Below the pieces are notes generated by a model, which was not told the origin of the DNA, searched no databases, and saw only the letters and a list, made by a program, of their open reading frames with translations. The position numbers and the translations under genes were made by a program. Positions 35,707-44,583 of a DNA stretch of 64,000 nt are shown here, one piece after another (position 1 is the stretch's first letter; each line of letters begins with the position of its first letter). The stretch comes from UBA1413 sp964461455 (GTDB taxonomy: Bacteria; Bacteroidota; Bacteroidia; Bacteroidales; Prolixibacteraceae), in the NCBI GenBank assembly GCA_964461455.1, contig CAYWUJ010000004.1, positions 1 to 64,000 on the forward strand. The letters run 5' to 3'.

Positions 35707-36564
35707 ATGAGGAAGTTTTTTATACTGGCCGTAGCCCTGGTACTCGGGAGTTGCGGAATACGGGGACCCCGGGAAGGAGAAAAACCGGTTGTGCTGGTGA
35801 GCATTCTGCCCCAGAAAACCTTTGTGGAAAAGATTGGCGGCGGGGATTTTACGATTTCCGTCCTGATTCCCCATGGAGCCAATCCCACCACCTATACCCT
35901 GTTGCCGGCGCAAATGGCTGAAATTTCCGCAGCCCGGTTATGGCTCAGAATGGGATACGTCGGTTTTGAGCTCTCCTGGGGAGAGCGGATCAGGGAGGCC
36001 AATCCCCTGATGAAGGAGGCTGATCTGTCGGAAGGGCTCCAATTGATTGGGATAAACCCGGCCGGAGAGCAGGGCGGGAGGTCAGGCATCGACCCCCATA
36101 CCTGGATGTCACCGGCCAATGTCAGGATCATGGCTGCCCGCATTTTGGAAGAACTCGTGAAAATCAACCCTGCAAAAAAGGAGGCGTATACGGCGCGGTT
36201 TGAGGAGTTTGTGAAAGAGATTGATACCACCGACGCGGAAATCAGGAAAATACTGGAAGATTCCCGTGGGAAGAAGGTGATCTCCTACCACCCTTCGCTG
36301 ACCTATTTTGCCCGTGATTACGGGCTGGAGCAGCTCTCGGTCGAGCAGGGGGGAAAAGAGCCCACGCCGGCGCATCTGGCGCGGATGGCTGAGACGGCAC
36401 AGGCAGAAAATATCAGGGTGATCTATATTCAGAGTGAATTTGACAGGGAGCTGGCGGCAGTTTTTGCCGCGGAAATCGGAGGCAGCGTCATCCAGATATG
36501 GCCCCTCAATCCCGACTGGAGCGCCAACCTTACCGGAATCGCCCGGCAAATCAGCGGGAACTGA
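35707..36564 (+). CDS. znuA: Zinc/manganese ABC transporter substrate-binding lipoprotein
   Basis: The 285-residue protein has a lipoprotein signal (MRKFFILAVALVLGSC, Cys16) and the cluster A-I solute-binding pattern VVLVSILPQKTFVEKIGG, DPHTWMSP (H131) and SYHPSLTYFARDYGL (H195). The first canonical ligand site, normally PHxYxPTP, reads PTTYTLLP here: Thr61 replaces the histidine, while a histidine sits five residues earlier (H56). It binds a divalent metal in the periplasm for ZnuB/ZnuC, whose genes follow with overlaps (1 bp and 8 bp). Whether the metal is Zn, Mn or Fe cannot be told. Confidence 0.88.
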   Translation: MRKFFILAVALVLGSCGIRGPREGEKPVVLVSILPQKTFVEKIGGGDFTISVLIPHGANPTTYTLLPAQMAEISAARLWLRMGYVGFELSWGERIREANPLMKEADLSEGLQLIGINPAGEQGGRSGIDPHTWMSPANVRIMAARILEELVKINPAKKEAYTARFEEFVKEIDTTDAEIRKILEDSRGKKVISYHPSLTYFARDYGLEQLSVEQGGKEPTPAHLARMAETAQAENIRVIYIQSEFDRELAAVFAAEIGGSVIQIWPLNPDWSANLTGIARQISGN

Positions 36565-37322
36565 TGGAGAAACCACTGGTACATATCAACCATGTGACCT
36601 TTGCCTGGGACCGGGAGCCCGTGCTGGAAGAGGTAGACCTGAAGATCTTTGACCTTGACTTCATCGGAATGATAGGTCCCAATGGGGGCGGAAAGTCGAC
36701 TCTGATCAGGATCATCATGGGAATCATCCAACCCGACAAGGGAAAGCTCTATTTCAGGGAAGACCTGCCGCGGGTGAAAAGGCCCATCGGCTACCTTCCT
36801 CAGGTAAAAAACATTGACCGCCAGTTTCCCATTACCGTCATGGATGTGGTACGTTCGGGCTCTCTGATGCGTCACGATCCCTTCGCCAGTGCAGCAGCAG
36901 AACGGGAGAGGGCTCTGGAACTCATGGAAGAGATGGGCATCGCCGCCCTGGGCCGCAAAGCCATCGGGGAACTCTCGGGGGGACAAATGCAAAGGGCTTT
37001 TTTATGCCGGGCGCTGATCAGCGATCCCCGGTTGTTGATCCTCGATGAACCCGACACCTTCGTCGACAACCGGTTTGAAGGGGAACTCTATGAAAAGCTG
37101 AGGGTTCTCAACGAAAAGATGGCCATCCTGCTGGTATCGCACGACGTGGGGACCATCGCCAGTTACGTACGCACCATCGCCTGCGTTAACCGCCGGCTCC
37201 ATTACCACAACTCCCCCATCATCACCCCCGACGACCTGAAAGCCTACAACTGCCCCATCCAGGTCATCACCCACGGGGATATTCCCCACACCGTCCTTGA
37301 AAAACACAACCATCATGGATGA
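36564..37322 (+). CDS. znuC: Zinc/manganese ABC transporter ATP-binding protein
   Basis: Starting at ATG 36564, which overlaps the znuA stop by one base (TGATG), the protein has 252 residues. It has Walker A GPNGGGKST, the Q-loop GYLPQVKNIDRQFPITVMDV typical of metal-importer ATPases, signature LSGGQMQRAFLCRAL, Walker B LLILDEPDTFVD and switch LLVSHDVG. The Walker B extension reads PDTFVDN instead of the more usual PTxGVD. It powers the permease encoded by the next gene. Confidence 0.93.
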   Translation: MEKPLVHINHVTFAWDREPVLEEVDLKIFDLDFIGMIGPNGGGKSTLIRIIMGIIQPDKGKLYFREDLPRVKRPIGYLPQVKNIDRQFPITVMDVVRSGSLMRHDPFASAAAERERALELMEEMGIAALGRKAIGELSGGQMQRAFLCRALISDPRLLILDEPDTFVDNRFEGELYEKLRVLNEKMAILLVSHDVGTIASYVRTIACVNRRLHYHNSPIITPDDLKAYNCPIQVITHGDIPHTVLEKHNHHG

Positions 37323-38142
37323 ATTTCTGCGGCTTTTCACCTTCGGCTTCTTCCAGAAGGCTCTCCTGGCCGCGCTGTTCACCAGCATATCGGCAGGAAT
37401 CACGGGAACTTACATCGTTTCGCGGAGAATCGTCTTTATCAGCGGGGGAATCACCCATGCCTCCTTTGGAGGGATAGGCCTGGCCTTTCTCCTGGGCTTT
37501 AACCCCCTGGCCGGAGCCGCCCTTTTCGCCATCCTCACCGCCTTCGGCATCCAGTTCTTCTCCGACAGGATTAATATCAGGGAAGATTCCTCCATCGCCA
37601 TCTGGTGGTCACTGGGGATGGCCCTGGGTGTGATCTTTGTGTTTCTTACCCCGGGGTATACCCCCAACCTGATGAGTTACCTCTTCGGCAACATCCTCAC
37701 GGTAAGAAGCGTGGAACTCTGGGCCATGCTGGCGCTGCTTCTTCTCCTGGGGGGGTTTTTCATCCTTTGGTTCCGTGAAATCCTGTACATCGCCTTCGAC
37801 GAAGAGTTCGCCCGGGCTTCCGGAATCCCCGTCAATTTCCTCAATTACGGGATCATGACCCTTATCGCCCTGGTAATGGTCATGAATATCAGAGCCGTAG
37901 GCATCATCCTCATCCTTTCACTCATGACGGTACCCCAGGCCACGGCGAACCTCTTCACCCGCGATTTCCGGAAAATGATGATCCTGTCGGTCCTCTTCGC
38001 TTTTGCCGGCACCTTCTCAGGACTGATCATCTCCTATTTTTTGAACATCCCCTCAGGGGCGACCATCATCTTCACCCTGATCATCATTTTCGGAGCCATG
38101 AAACTGGTTAAACCAGGAAAATGGAACCATGTAAAAGGATGA
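37315..38142 (+). CDS. znuB: Zinc/manganese ABC transporter permease
   Basis: The protein has 275 residues from ATG 37315, overlapping znuC by 8 bp. It is an ABC-3 family permease with about eight to nine membrane helices. Family blocks include RRIVFISGGITHASFGGIGLA (residues about 35-55), DEEFARASGIPV and AVGIILILSLMTVPQATANLF. It would form the inner membrane channel of the metal importer with ZnuA and ZnuC. The three genes form one operon. Confidence 0.93.
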   Translation: MDEFLRLFTFGFFQKALLAALFTSISAGITGTYIVSRRIVFISGGITHASFGGIGLAFLLGFNPLAGAALFAILTAFGIQFFSDRINIREDSSIAIWWSLGMALGVIFVFLTPGYTPNLMSYLFGNILTVRSVELWAMLALLLLLGGFFILWFREILYIAFDEEFARASGIPVNFLNYGIMTLIALVMVMNIRAVGIILILSLMTVPQATANLFTRDFRKMMILSVLFAFAGTFSGLIISYFLNIPSGATIIFTLIIIFGAMKLVKPGKWNHVKG

Positions 38143-38155
38143 TCATCACCGGCCC

Positions 38156-38241
38156 GGAAGTGTACTTACCGGGAACCATGCACAATTAGTACGTTATGGT
38201 TGATCGGCAAGAGTCAGGAAGTGAACTTACCGGGAGCAGTG
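38156..38241. repeat. Imperfect 25-bp direct repeat, 61 bp apart
   Basis: Segments 38156-38180 and 38217-38241 share GGAAGTG-ACTTACCGGGA with few differences, in the convergent gap between znuB and the second gldK. No gene is visible in the gap. Confidence 0.6.
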
Positions 38242-38276
38242 CCGGATTGGAGCGGGGGTGAAGCCATGGTAGGGGA

Positions 38277-39620
38277 TTACCGGCCCTGGAGTTCGTTGCG
38301 GAAAGAGCTGCGGACACAACGGAACCCGATATAGGACTTGGTGGTATCCTGGTATTCATAAGTGCGGGTCGAGGACCTGATGAAGTATTCGGCATCTTTC
38401 CAGGAGCCTCCTCTGACCACCTTGCGTTTCATGACCGGAGGGTCATCAGGGTGCGCATGGTATTCGACTTCGGGATTCATATCGTTGGCCAGGTCGTAGC
38501 CGGCTTCGAAATAGGCGCTGCTGGTCCACTCTGCCACATTTCCCGCCATATCGTAAAGGCCGAAGTCGTTGGGATCGAAGGAGCCGGTGCGCATGGTGGT
38601 CACGTTGGTTTCACTGTCGGCCACATAATTTCCCCGCAAAGGCTTGAAATTGGCCACAAAACATCCCTGGCTGTTCCGGGTATAGTAGCTGCCCCAGGGA
38701 AATTTGGTATTCTGACGTCCTCCCCTGGCGGCCATCTCCCATTCTGATTCGGTGGGCAGGCGGAAGTCATGGGCCGGAGTGTCGTTCATGCGGGAGCGGT
38801 AGTTTTCGTTCAGCCGGGTGCGCCAGTTGCAAAAAGCCCGTGCCTGTTCCCAACTGACCCCCACCACCGGATACTCATAAAACCCGGGATGGGAAAAGTA
38901 CTTGTAGGTCAGCGGCTCATTGTAGGAATAGGAAAAATCACGCACCCAGCAAAGGGTATCGGGGTAAATGGGTACCGTCTCATGCATGATAAAAGAGCTG
39001 CGGTTTTCAATGGGGACCTCCTCACCGCGGCTGTTGATCACGGTTCCTTCATACCGCTGTTCCTCAAAGTTGTAACTGTTGACCCGGCGTGCTGCCTGAC
39101 GGTAATCGATCCAGTAGTAGTCATAAACCAGCTTGCGGCTGTCAACCTCCCTGCGGCCGCTGAACCGCTCCTCCCCGGGAAGATAAAGCTCTTCCAAAGC
39201 CAGGCGCACATCGGGGTCCTGCCAGTTGATCCGGGGCTTCCAGTTAATGACAGCCTGATCCAGGGGAACCCCCGCCGGAGTCTCGCTCCTGAGAAACTCA
39301 GGATCGGTTTCCCCCAGCATCTTGCGGGCAATGGAATCCCTGACCCATACCACAAACTGTTTATACTCGTTGTTGGTAATCTCGGTATCGTCAATCCAGA
39401 AGGCATCCACGGAAACGGTCCTTATCCTGCTGTCTTCGGTGATCTCGTCGTCGCTGGGCCCCATCTGGAAGGCATCGCGCTGAATGTATACCATCCCGTG
39501 CGGCGTGGGCTCGAACCACATCCCCCGGTTCCTGATCTCCTCGGCATTGTAAATGTCGGCCTGTTTGCAGGCCGGCAGCAGAAGAACAACAAACCATATG
39601 AACCGGAACCTTCTGATCAT
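38277..39620 (-). CDS. Second GldK/PorK-like FGE-fold lipoprotein
   Basis: The 447-residue protein has a lipoprotein signal (MIRRFRFIWFVVLLLPAC, Cys18) and a formylglycine-generating-enzyme/SUMF1 fold. It aligns with the GldK protein at 43200-44561 along almost the whole length: TVSVDAFWIDDTEITNNEYK, IDYRQAARRVNSYNF, WEQARAFCNWRTRLN, NFKPLRGNYV, DPNDFGLYDMAGNVAEW and VMKRKVVRGGSW. It is therefore a clear paralogue. It lies 107 bp after gldN, beyond an intrinsic terminator, so it probably has its own expression. It may be an alternative ring subunit of the type IX secretion complex or a GldJ-like partner. The catalytic cysteines of true FGE enzymes are not apparent. Confidence 0.85.
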   Translation of the reverse strand: MIRRFRFIWFVVLLLPACKQADIYNAEEIRNRGMWFEPTPHGMVYIQRDAFQMGPSDDEITEDSRIRTVSVDAFWIDDTEITNNEYKQFVVWVRDSIARKMLGETDPEFLRSETPAGVPLDQAVINWKPRINWQDPDVRLALEELYLPGEERFSGRREVDSRKLVYDYYWIDYRQAARRVNSYNFEEQRYEGTVINSRGEEVPIENRSSFIMHETVPIYPDTLCWVRDFSYSYNEPLTYKYFSHPGFYEYPVVGVSWEQARAFCNWRTRLNENYRSRMNDTPAHDFRLPTESEWEMAARGGRQNTKFPWGSYYTRNSQGCFVANFKPLRGNYVADSETNVTTMRTGSFDPNDFGLYDMAGNVAEWTSSAYFEAGYDLANDMNPEVEYHAHPDDPPVMKRKVVRGGSWKDAEYFIRSSTRTYEYQDTTKSYIGFRCVRSSFRNELQGR

Positions 39621-39675
39621 CCCTGATTTTTCCTTTTCAATCTAAACGCAGCAGGTTAATAAATAGTACTTACTG

Positions 39676-39710
39676 AAAAAAAGGCCTTATGAGAATCCCC
39701 ATAAGGCCTT
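39676..39710 (-). terminator. Rho-independent terminator after gldN
   Basis: A perfect 10-bp stem AAGGCCTTAT/ATAAGGCCTT around a 10-nt loop, followed on the minus strand by a run of seven T residues overlapping the stem end. It is 17 bp after the gldN stop and separates the porP-gldKLMN unit from the second gldK. Confidence 0.85.
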
Positions 39711-39727
39711 CTGACCTGACCATGGGA

Positions 39728-40582
39728 TCAGTACTCCCAGAGGTCCTGTTCAAAATTGAAGATTTTGTCTTCCAACCTCTTTGATTCCAGCATGGCATCC
39801 TTACCGCTCAGGTACTGGCTGATGGTACGGTTGTTATAGACATTGGATTCCTGAACGATATAGCTGTTGAAATAGCGCTTGATGAAAAGGTCATCGAAGG
39901 TCATCCGGCGGGCATCGTTATAAGGATTAAAGACCTGGTTGCCGGCCAGGAGCTCGCGGGCTTCGGGGTAATAAACCCAGAAAACCTTTCTTCTCTGCAG
40001 GGGGCTTCCTTCCACATCCTGACGTAAAAACTCCTGGATGGGGCATATCCCGACAATCCGCACCTGAAGACGGCTGTTCTGCTTATCAAAATACCACTCC
40101 TCTTTGATCATAAACTGTTTGATTTCTTCAAGGCGGACTTCCCCTTCAATGGTACGCATTTCCATTTCCCCGGTATCGAAATTCTGCACTTCCCTGGTCA
40201 CGGTTTCCGCGCCAAAGGCGGTTTTCACTTCTGCCATGGTCAGCGGGGTCTTGAAATCATCATCGTTACGGGCGTCATATGCCGTGATCTGACCGTTCTC
40301 GACGCCTTTCAGGAGCAGCCCTGCCAGGTTGGTGAGGCCCTCTGAGGGTACCGTGGGAAAATAGAGGGGCTGGTTGATCTTTTCCCTGACATCGATAATG
40401 CGCCATACCATTTGGGACCAGAATACGTCGGCCTCACGCACCATGGGTATGGGCATGGGCTTTTTCTCGAAAACATCCTGACGCTTGAATGCCCCGTTGA
40501 TGATCTGGGCGCCGGCCTCTCCCGCCGGGAGAAATCCCAGGGCGACACAGGCAATGAGGAATGAAAAAACGACTCTCTTCAT
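39728..40582 (-). CDS. gldN: Type IX secretion ring protein GldN/PorN
   Basis: The 284-residue protein has a signal peptide (ending AGEAGAQ) and matches GldN/PorN: FKRQDVFEKKPMPIPMVREA, DVFWSQMVWRIIDVREKINQ and MTFDDLFIKRYFNSYIVQES. In the known system GldN/PorN binds GldK/PorK to form the large periplasmic ring under the outer membrane. The gene starts 2 bp after gldM, and an intrinsic terminator follows. Confidence 0.95.
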   Translation of the reverse strand: MKRVVFSFLIACVALGFLPAGEAGAQIINGAFKRQDVFEKKPMPIPMVREADVFWSQMVWRIIDVREKINQPLYFPTVPSEGLTNLAGLLLKGVENGQITAYDARNDDDFKTPLTMAEVKTAFGAETVTREVQNFDTGEMEMRTIEGEVRLEEIKQFMIKEEWYFDKQNSRLQVRIVGICPIQEFLRQDVEGSPLQRRKVFWVYYPEARELLAGNQVFNPYNDARRMTFDDLFIKRYFNSYIVQESNVYNNRTISQYLSGKDAMLESKRLEDKIFNFEQDLWEY

Positions 40583-40584
40583 TG

Positions 40585-42189
40585 TTATCTGATTTTAAAA
40601 CTGATGGGGTCGAGGGTACGATCGGTACCATCATCACCCCTGGCCTTAATATTATCAAAATAGATGATGCTGCCCACGGCCAGATTGCGAAACTGGGCCT
40701 TCTGGTCGGCAGTAAAACGGTTACCCGTTGATTTCCACGTATTCACATAACCACCTGCCCCTGTCAGGGATACATCAAACTGGGTGACCGCAAAACGGAG
40801 GTCGAAGTCAAAATCCTCAAGCACCGCCATCATGCCATCTTCCAGCAGGATATCCTCCTTCTTGATGTTTCCCCCGGAAAGATTGGCAATTTTTGCCACC
40901 GGATCGGGGACCCTCTTTACCCTGAAACTCTTGGTTCCCATGAGCCGCTCGCCCCCGGAAAGCCGGGCATAGGCCGACACCGTGGTTTTACGTCCCTGCT
41001 CATCAAGGTCGGTGGGGAACACCTGCAGTTGTGTGCCCGAGAGAGTAATCCTGCCGTTGGTCATTTCAATCCTGAGGTTTTCCTTGGCGATTCCCGGAAC
41101 GGAAACATCGATGGGATTGGCAATCCCCCGGTAAAAGACATTCATCTTGGTGGGGGAGATGGTCACGCCGGGACGGGTGACCTGGTATTCCTTTTCAAAG
41201 GGATAACTGCGCACCAGACCTTCCGGAGTTTTGTATTTGAGCACGCCGCTCCACTTGAAGGTACCGGGTTCCGAAGTTCTCAGGCTGTACAGAGCCTTAC
41301 CATCGACAATGGGAAGTGCCCGGCCGTTGACAATGATCTCGGGGTCCACGGTGGTATCAATGGCAGCCAGGAAGATTTCGGCGTTGTACTCCTCACCCTG
41401 CAAAATGATGGAAGAGTTGGCAATCACCTGGGCGTCAAGCTTGTTAAATTTATAGCTGGCGGCATCAATCTTGGAGTAAAGGTAGTTAAGCAGGTTGGCC
41501 TCCGCGTTCTTTGCGTCGATCTGGATCTTCGAGAGCAGAGTCAGTATCGAAGCCAGGGGCTTGTTCTCGAAATAAAGGGTTTCCCAGGTGGGACCCCCGC
41601 TTTTAAGGTTAAACCGTGGATCACGGGTCTCCAGTTCCTGGGATATGACCTCCTTCAGCTCACTATCGTCATCATCGATGATGCTCACCATGTAATCCTT
41701 GTATTCGTTAATTTTGGATTTCAGGTGGGTGGCCCTTTTTTGGGCGATCATGATTTCAGAAGGTGCATTGATGTCGTCTTCCTTTTTCACCACCAGGGTG
41801 TCGCCGGTCATGGTCCTCACCGTGATGAACTCACCCCGGTCGGGGTTTTCGGGGTCTGTCTTTTTGGCACCGGAGCCAACGGCCAGCTCCTCCTTGAGGC
41901 TCCAGATGTAATGCACCAGACTATCAGTCCGGGATCTTACCTGGTCAGCTTTGGCCTTCCAGTCAGCGACTTTGGCGGGATTTTCGGCATAGGCCTGTTC
42001 AAAGGCCAGATATACCTGCTTATTCTTGGAGTCTACCGCACCAAACGTCTGAATAAGGCTGCCGTCAATGACCCTGAATGCTTCCAGGGTTTCGGCAGCA
42101 ACGTTGAGTGCAAGCATTGCCGTCAAAACCAGGTACATCATGTTGATCATCCGTTGCCTCGGTGTTTCCGGGCAGTTTTTTATAGCCAT
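40585..42189 (-). CDS. gldM: Type IX secretion motor protein GldM/PorM
   Basis: The 534-residue protein has an N-terminal cytoplasmic stub and one membrane helix (MINMMYLVLTAMLALNVAAE), then a long periplasmic part with a helical first domain and beta-sandwich domains (the last ending TDRTLDPISFKIR). This is the GldM/PorM architecture. With GldL it forms the proton-driven inner membrane motor that spans the periplasm to the GldK/N ring. It is 21 bp after gldL and 2 bp before gldN. Confidence 0.96.
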   Translation of the reverse strand: MAIKNCPETPRQRMINMMYLVLTAMLALNVAAETLEAFRVIDGSLIQTFGAVDSKNKQVYLAFEQAYAENPAKVADWKAKADQVRSRTDSLVHYIWSLKEELAVGSGAKKTDPENPDRGEFITVRTMTGDTLVVKKEDDINAPSEIMIAQKRATHLKSKINEYKDYMVSIIDDDDSELKEVISQELETRDPRFNLKSGGPTWETLYFENKPLASILTLLSKIQIDAKNAEANLLNYLYSKIDAASYKFNKLDAQVIANSSIILQGEEYNAEIFLAAIDTTVDPEIIVNGRALPIVDGKALYSLRTSEPGTFKWSGVLKYKTPEGLVRSYPFEKEYQVTRPGVTISPTKMNVFYRGIANPIDVSVPGIAKENLRIEMTNGRITLSGTQLQVFPTDLDEQGRKTTVSAYARLSGGERLMGTKSFRVKRVPDPVAKIANLSGGNIKKEDILLEDGMMAVLEDFDFDLRFAVTQFDVSLTGAGGYVNTWKSTGNRFTADQKAQFRNLAVGSIIYFDNIKARGDDGTDRTLDPISFKIR

Positions 42190-42210
42190 GGCTTAAAGTG
42201 CTTCGTTCAT

Positions 42211-43179
42211 TTACTTCTTATAATTCATGGCGCCCAGCATATTGCCGTAAATCTGGTTCAGTGCTTCCAGATGCTGGTTCAGTTTAGCCGCATTCTCGCG
42301 GTACTTCTGCAGCTCCTCAGCCGAAGATGCCAGCACATCGTTGATCTTCAGCATATCGTTATTGAACTTCTGGTTGGCCTTCATCTGGTCTTCCGAACCT
42401 TTCAGCTGGCTTTCGACCGTGGCATTGAGGGTCGCCAGATTTTTATTGAGCCTGGTCAGATTCTCGGCATACGATCCCGAAGAATCCCCGAAATGCTGCA
42501 TGCTCTGTTCGATCTTCTCAGAGGCCCCTTTATAGGTCCTGGCCAGAAGATTTCCCGACTCACTGATGCGGGAAGTGAATTCATCCCCCGATTTGTTCAG
42601 CTTGTCAACAATCGCCTGTCCTGAGTTGCTCATCTGCCGTGTCGTATTCTGGTAAGTGTCGACCAACTGGGTGATGGAGTTATGGATGGAAGAGTTGGCC
42701 TTCTGGTTGATTTCCGAGAGGGAACTCATGGCCTCACTGGCCGAACTGAGGTTCCTGACATACATCTCGGTGGCCAGGGTCGCCGAGGAGATGTCGCTGA
42801 TACCCCGGGCCGTGTTGCTTAATTCGTTAAGGCTGAAACTGACCTTGTCGAGAAGAGCCGGAGTGATATCGGTACCCTTGAGAAAGTGGTCGAGGTTGGC
42901 ACCCGGACGGGTGACCTCAGCAAATTCCTGACCTTCAAAATCTTCCCTGAGTTCCGGATAAACCCTCGACCATTCGGGGGTATCCAGGGGAGGCTCAAAA
43001 GCAGAAACGAAGAAGATCACGGCTTCAGTAATCAGACCTACTGCCAGGAAAACCCCTGAATACTGCCAGTGCTGGAGTTTGAACAATGCCCCTATCAGAA
43101 CAATGGAAGCCCCCCAGCTGTAGATGTAATTCATGAAGCTTTTGGCCCGCTTTTGCTTTAAAATTTCTCCGATATTCAT
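42211..43179 (-). CDS. gldL: Type IX secretion motor protein GldL/PorL
   Basis: The 322-residue protein has two N-terminal membrane helices (residues about 18-62, with SWGASIVLIGALFKLQHW and GLITEAVIFFVSAFEPP). The second helix carries the buried Glu expected to take part in proton flow. A long cytoplasmic helical region rich in Asn/Ser/Gln follows (residues 120-322), likely coiled coil. The protein is longer than some PorL homologues but within the known range. It is 20 bp after gldK. Confidence 0.95.
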   Translation of the reverse strand: MNIGEILKQKRAKSFMNYIYSWGASIVLIGALFKLQHWQYSGVFLAVGLITEAVIFFVSAFEPPLDTPEWSRVYPELREDFEGQEFAEVTRPGANLDHFLKGTDITPALLDKVSFSLNELSNTARGISDISSATLATEMYVRNLSSASEAMSSLSEINQKANSSIHNSITQLVDTYQNTTRQMSNSGQAIVDKLNKSGDEFTSRISESGNLLARTYKGASEKIEQSMQHFGDSSGSYAENLTRLNKNLATLNATVESQLKGSEDQMKANQKFNNDMLKINDVLASSAEELQKYRENAAKLNQHLEALNQIYGNMLGAMNYKK

Positions 43180-43199
43180 TGTGGTTGTTATTAGGTTTG

Positions 43200-44561
43200 T
43201 TAAAACTCACTGCCAAAGGTAGACCTCACACAGCGGAAGCCAATGAATGACTTGGTGGTGTCCTGGTATTCGAAGCTTCGTGTGGCCACCTGGTTGTAAT
43301 AAGCGATATCCTTATAGGAACCTCCTCTGACCACCTTGCGTTTCATCACCGGGGGATCATCGGGGAGGGCATTGTATTCGTAGTTGGGATTGAAGTCGTT
43401 GATCAGCATGTATCCCGATTCGTCATAAGCGGTGATGGTCCATTCGGCAACGTTTCCCGACATGTCGTACAGTCCGAAGTCGTTGGGGTCATAACTCCCC
43501 ACCCTCATGGATGCCAGTCCGCCGTCTTCGATATAATTCCCGCGCAGGGGTTTAAAGTTGGCCAGAAAGACCCCTTCCTGGTCGCGCATATAGTAACTAC
43601 CCCAGGGGTACATCGAGAATTTTTTTCCTCCGCGCGAGGCATACTCCCATTCTGTTTCGGTGGGCAGCCGGTATTCCATCATCTCAGGCTGTCCGCGATT
43701 GGAGAGATAATCGGACTGGATCCTGGTACGCCAGTTGCAGAAGGCACGGGCCTGTTTCCAGGTCACCCCCACCACGGGGTACTCGTCGAAGCCGGGATGC
43801 CAGAAATAGCGGGTCGACCAGGGCTCGTTGTAAGAATAGGTAAAATCCCTGATCCAGCTCAGGGTGTCGGGATAGACATTCACGCGGTCGCGGAAGAGAA
43901 AAGCCGAGCGGTTTTCAATGGGGACCTCATTTCCCGAAGGATCGAAGACGGAACCCTCATACCGCTGGGTATCGTAGTTGTAGCTATTCTGCCGGCGTGC
44001 TGCCTGCTTGTAGTCTATCCACCAATATTCGTAAAAGAGTTTTCTCGGGTCTATTTCGCGCCGTCCCAGGAATCTTTCATTTTCGGGGATGAACATATCC
44101 TGCAGAGCCATCAGGTAATCGGGCTCGTCCCAACGGATACGCTCTTTCCAGTTGATTTTCGGGGGATCGACGGGGTTACCCTCGCGGTCTTCGGTGATCA
44201 GGTACTCGGGGTATTGCTGCCCCAGGGTTTGCCGGGCAATGGAATCACGTACCCAATCGATGAACTGGCGGTATTCTGAGTTGGTGATTTCGGTGTCGTC
44301 CATCCAGAAGGCATCAATGGAAACGGTGCGTGTGGGCTGGGTCGCCGCTGCGGGATCCTGATCGTTGGGGCCGATGTTCAGGGTTCCCCGGCGGACAAAG
44401 ACCATGCCTGTAGGGGCTGTCTCCTTCCACTTTTTATCGCGTGCCGCACCCACCAGCTCGCCATTCCCGTAACCACTGCCGTATCCGGGTCCGCTGCACA
44501 TGGATCCGGAAAACAGTAGTCCGGCAAGGAGCACCATAGAAACAAAAAAAGCTCTTTTCAT
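43200..44561 (-). CDS. gldK: Type IX secretion ring lipoprotein GldK/PorK
   Basis: The 453-residue FGE/SUMF1-fold protein begins with a signal sequence and an early Cys22 (GSMC, a weak lipobox). It contains VSIDAFWMDDTEITNSEYR, IDYKQAARRQNSYNY, WKQARAFCNWRTRI, NFKPLRGNYI and MKRKVVRGGSYKD, as in GldK/PorK. It would form the outer-membrane-attached ring with GldN. It is 22 bp after porP and 20 bp before gldL in one operon. The paralogue at 38277-39620 is strikingly similar. Confidence 0.95.
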   Translation of the reverse strand: MKRAFFVSMVLLAGLLFSGSMCSGPGYGSGYGNGELVGAARDKKWKETAPTGMVFVRRGTLNIGPNDQDPAAATQPTRTVSIDAFWMDDTEITNSEYRQFIDWVRDSIARQTLGQQYPEYLITEDREGNPVDPPKINWKERIRWDEPDYLMALQDMFIPENERFLGRREIDPRKLFYEYWWIDYKQAARRQNSYNYDTQRYEGSVFDPSGNEVPIENRSAFLFRDRVNVYPDTLSWIRDFTYSYNEPWSTRYFWHPGFDEYPVVGVTWKQARAFCNWRTRIQSDYLSNRGQPEMMEYRLPTETEWEYASRGGKKFSMYPWGSYYMRDQEGVFLANFKPLRGNYIEDGGLASMRVGSYDPNDFGLYDMSGNVAEWTITAYDESGYMLINDFNPNYEYNALPDDPPVMKRKVVRGGSYKDIAYYNQVATRSFEYQDTTKSFIGFRCVRSTFGSEF

Positions 44562-44583
44562 AGTTCAGTACTCTATCGTTTTT

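Noticed and set aside
38277..39620. Annotation as a sulfatase-modifying (formylglycine-generating) enzyme
   Set aside because: The fold is shared, but similarity to GldK along the length, lipoprotein anchoring and location by gldN indicate a secretion component; catalytic cysteines are not evident.
41029..42624. 531-codon plus-strand frame opposite gldM and gldL
   Set aside because: It spans two well-defined genes and their gap, with no recognisable protein features.
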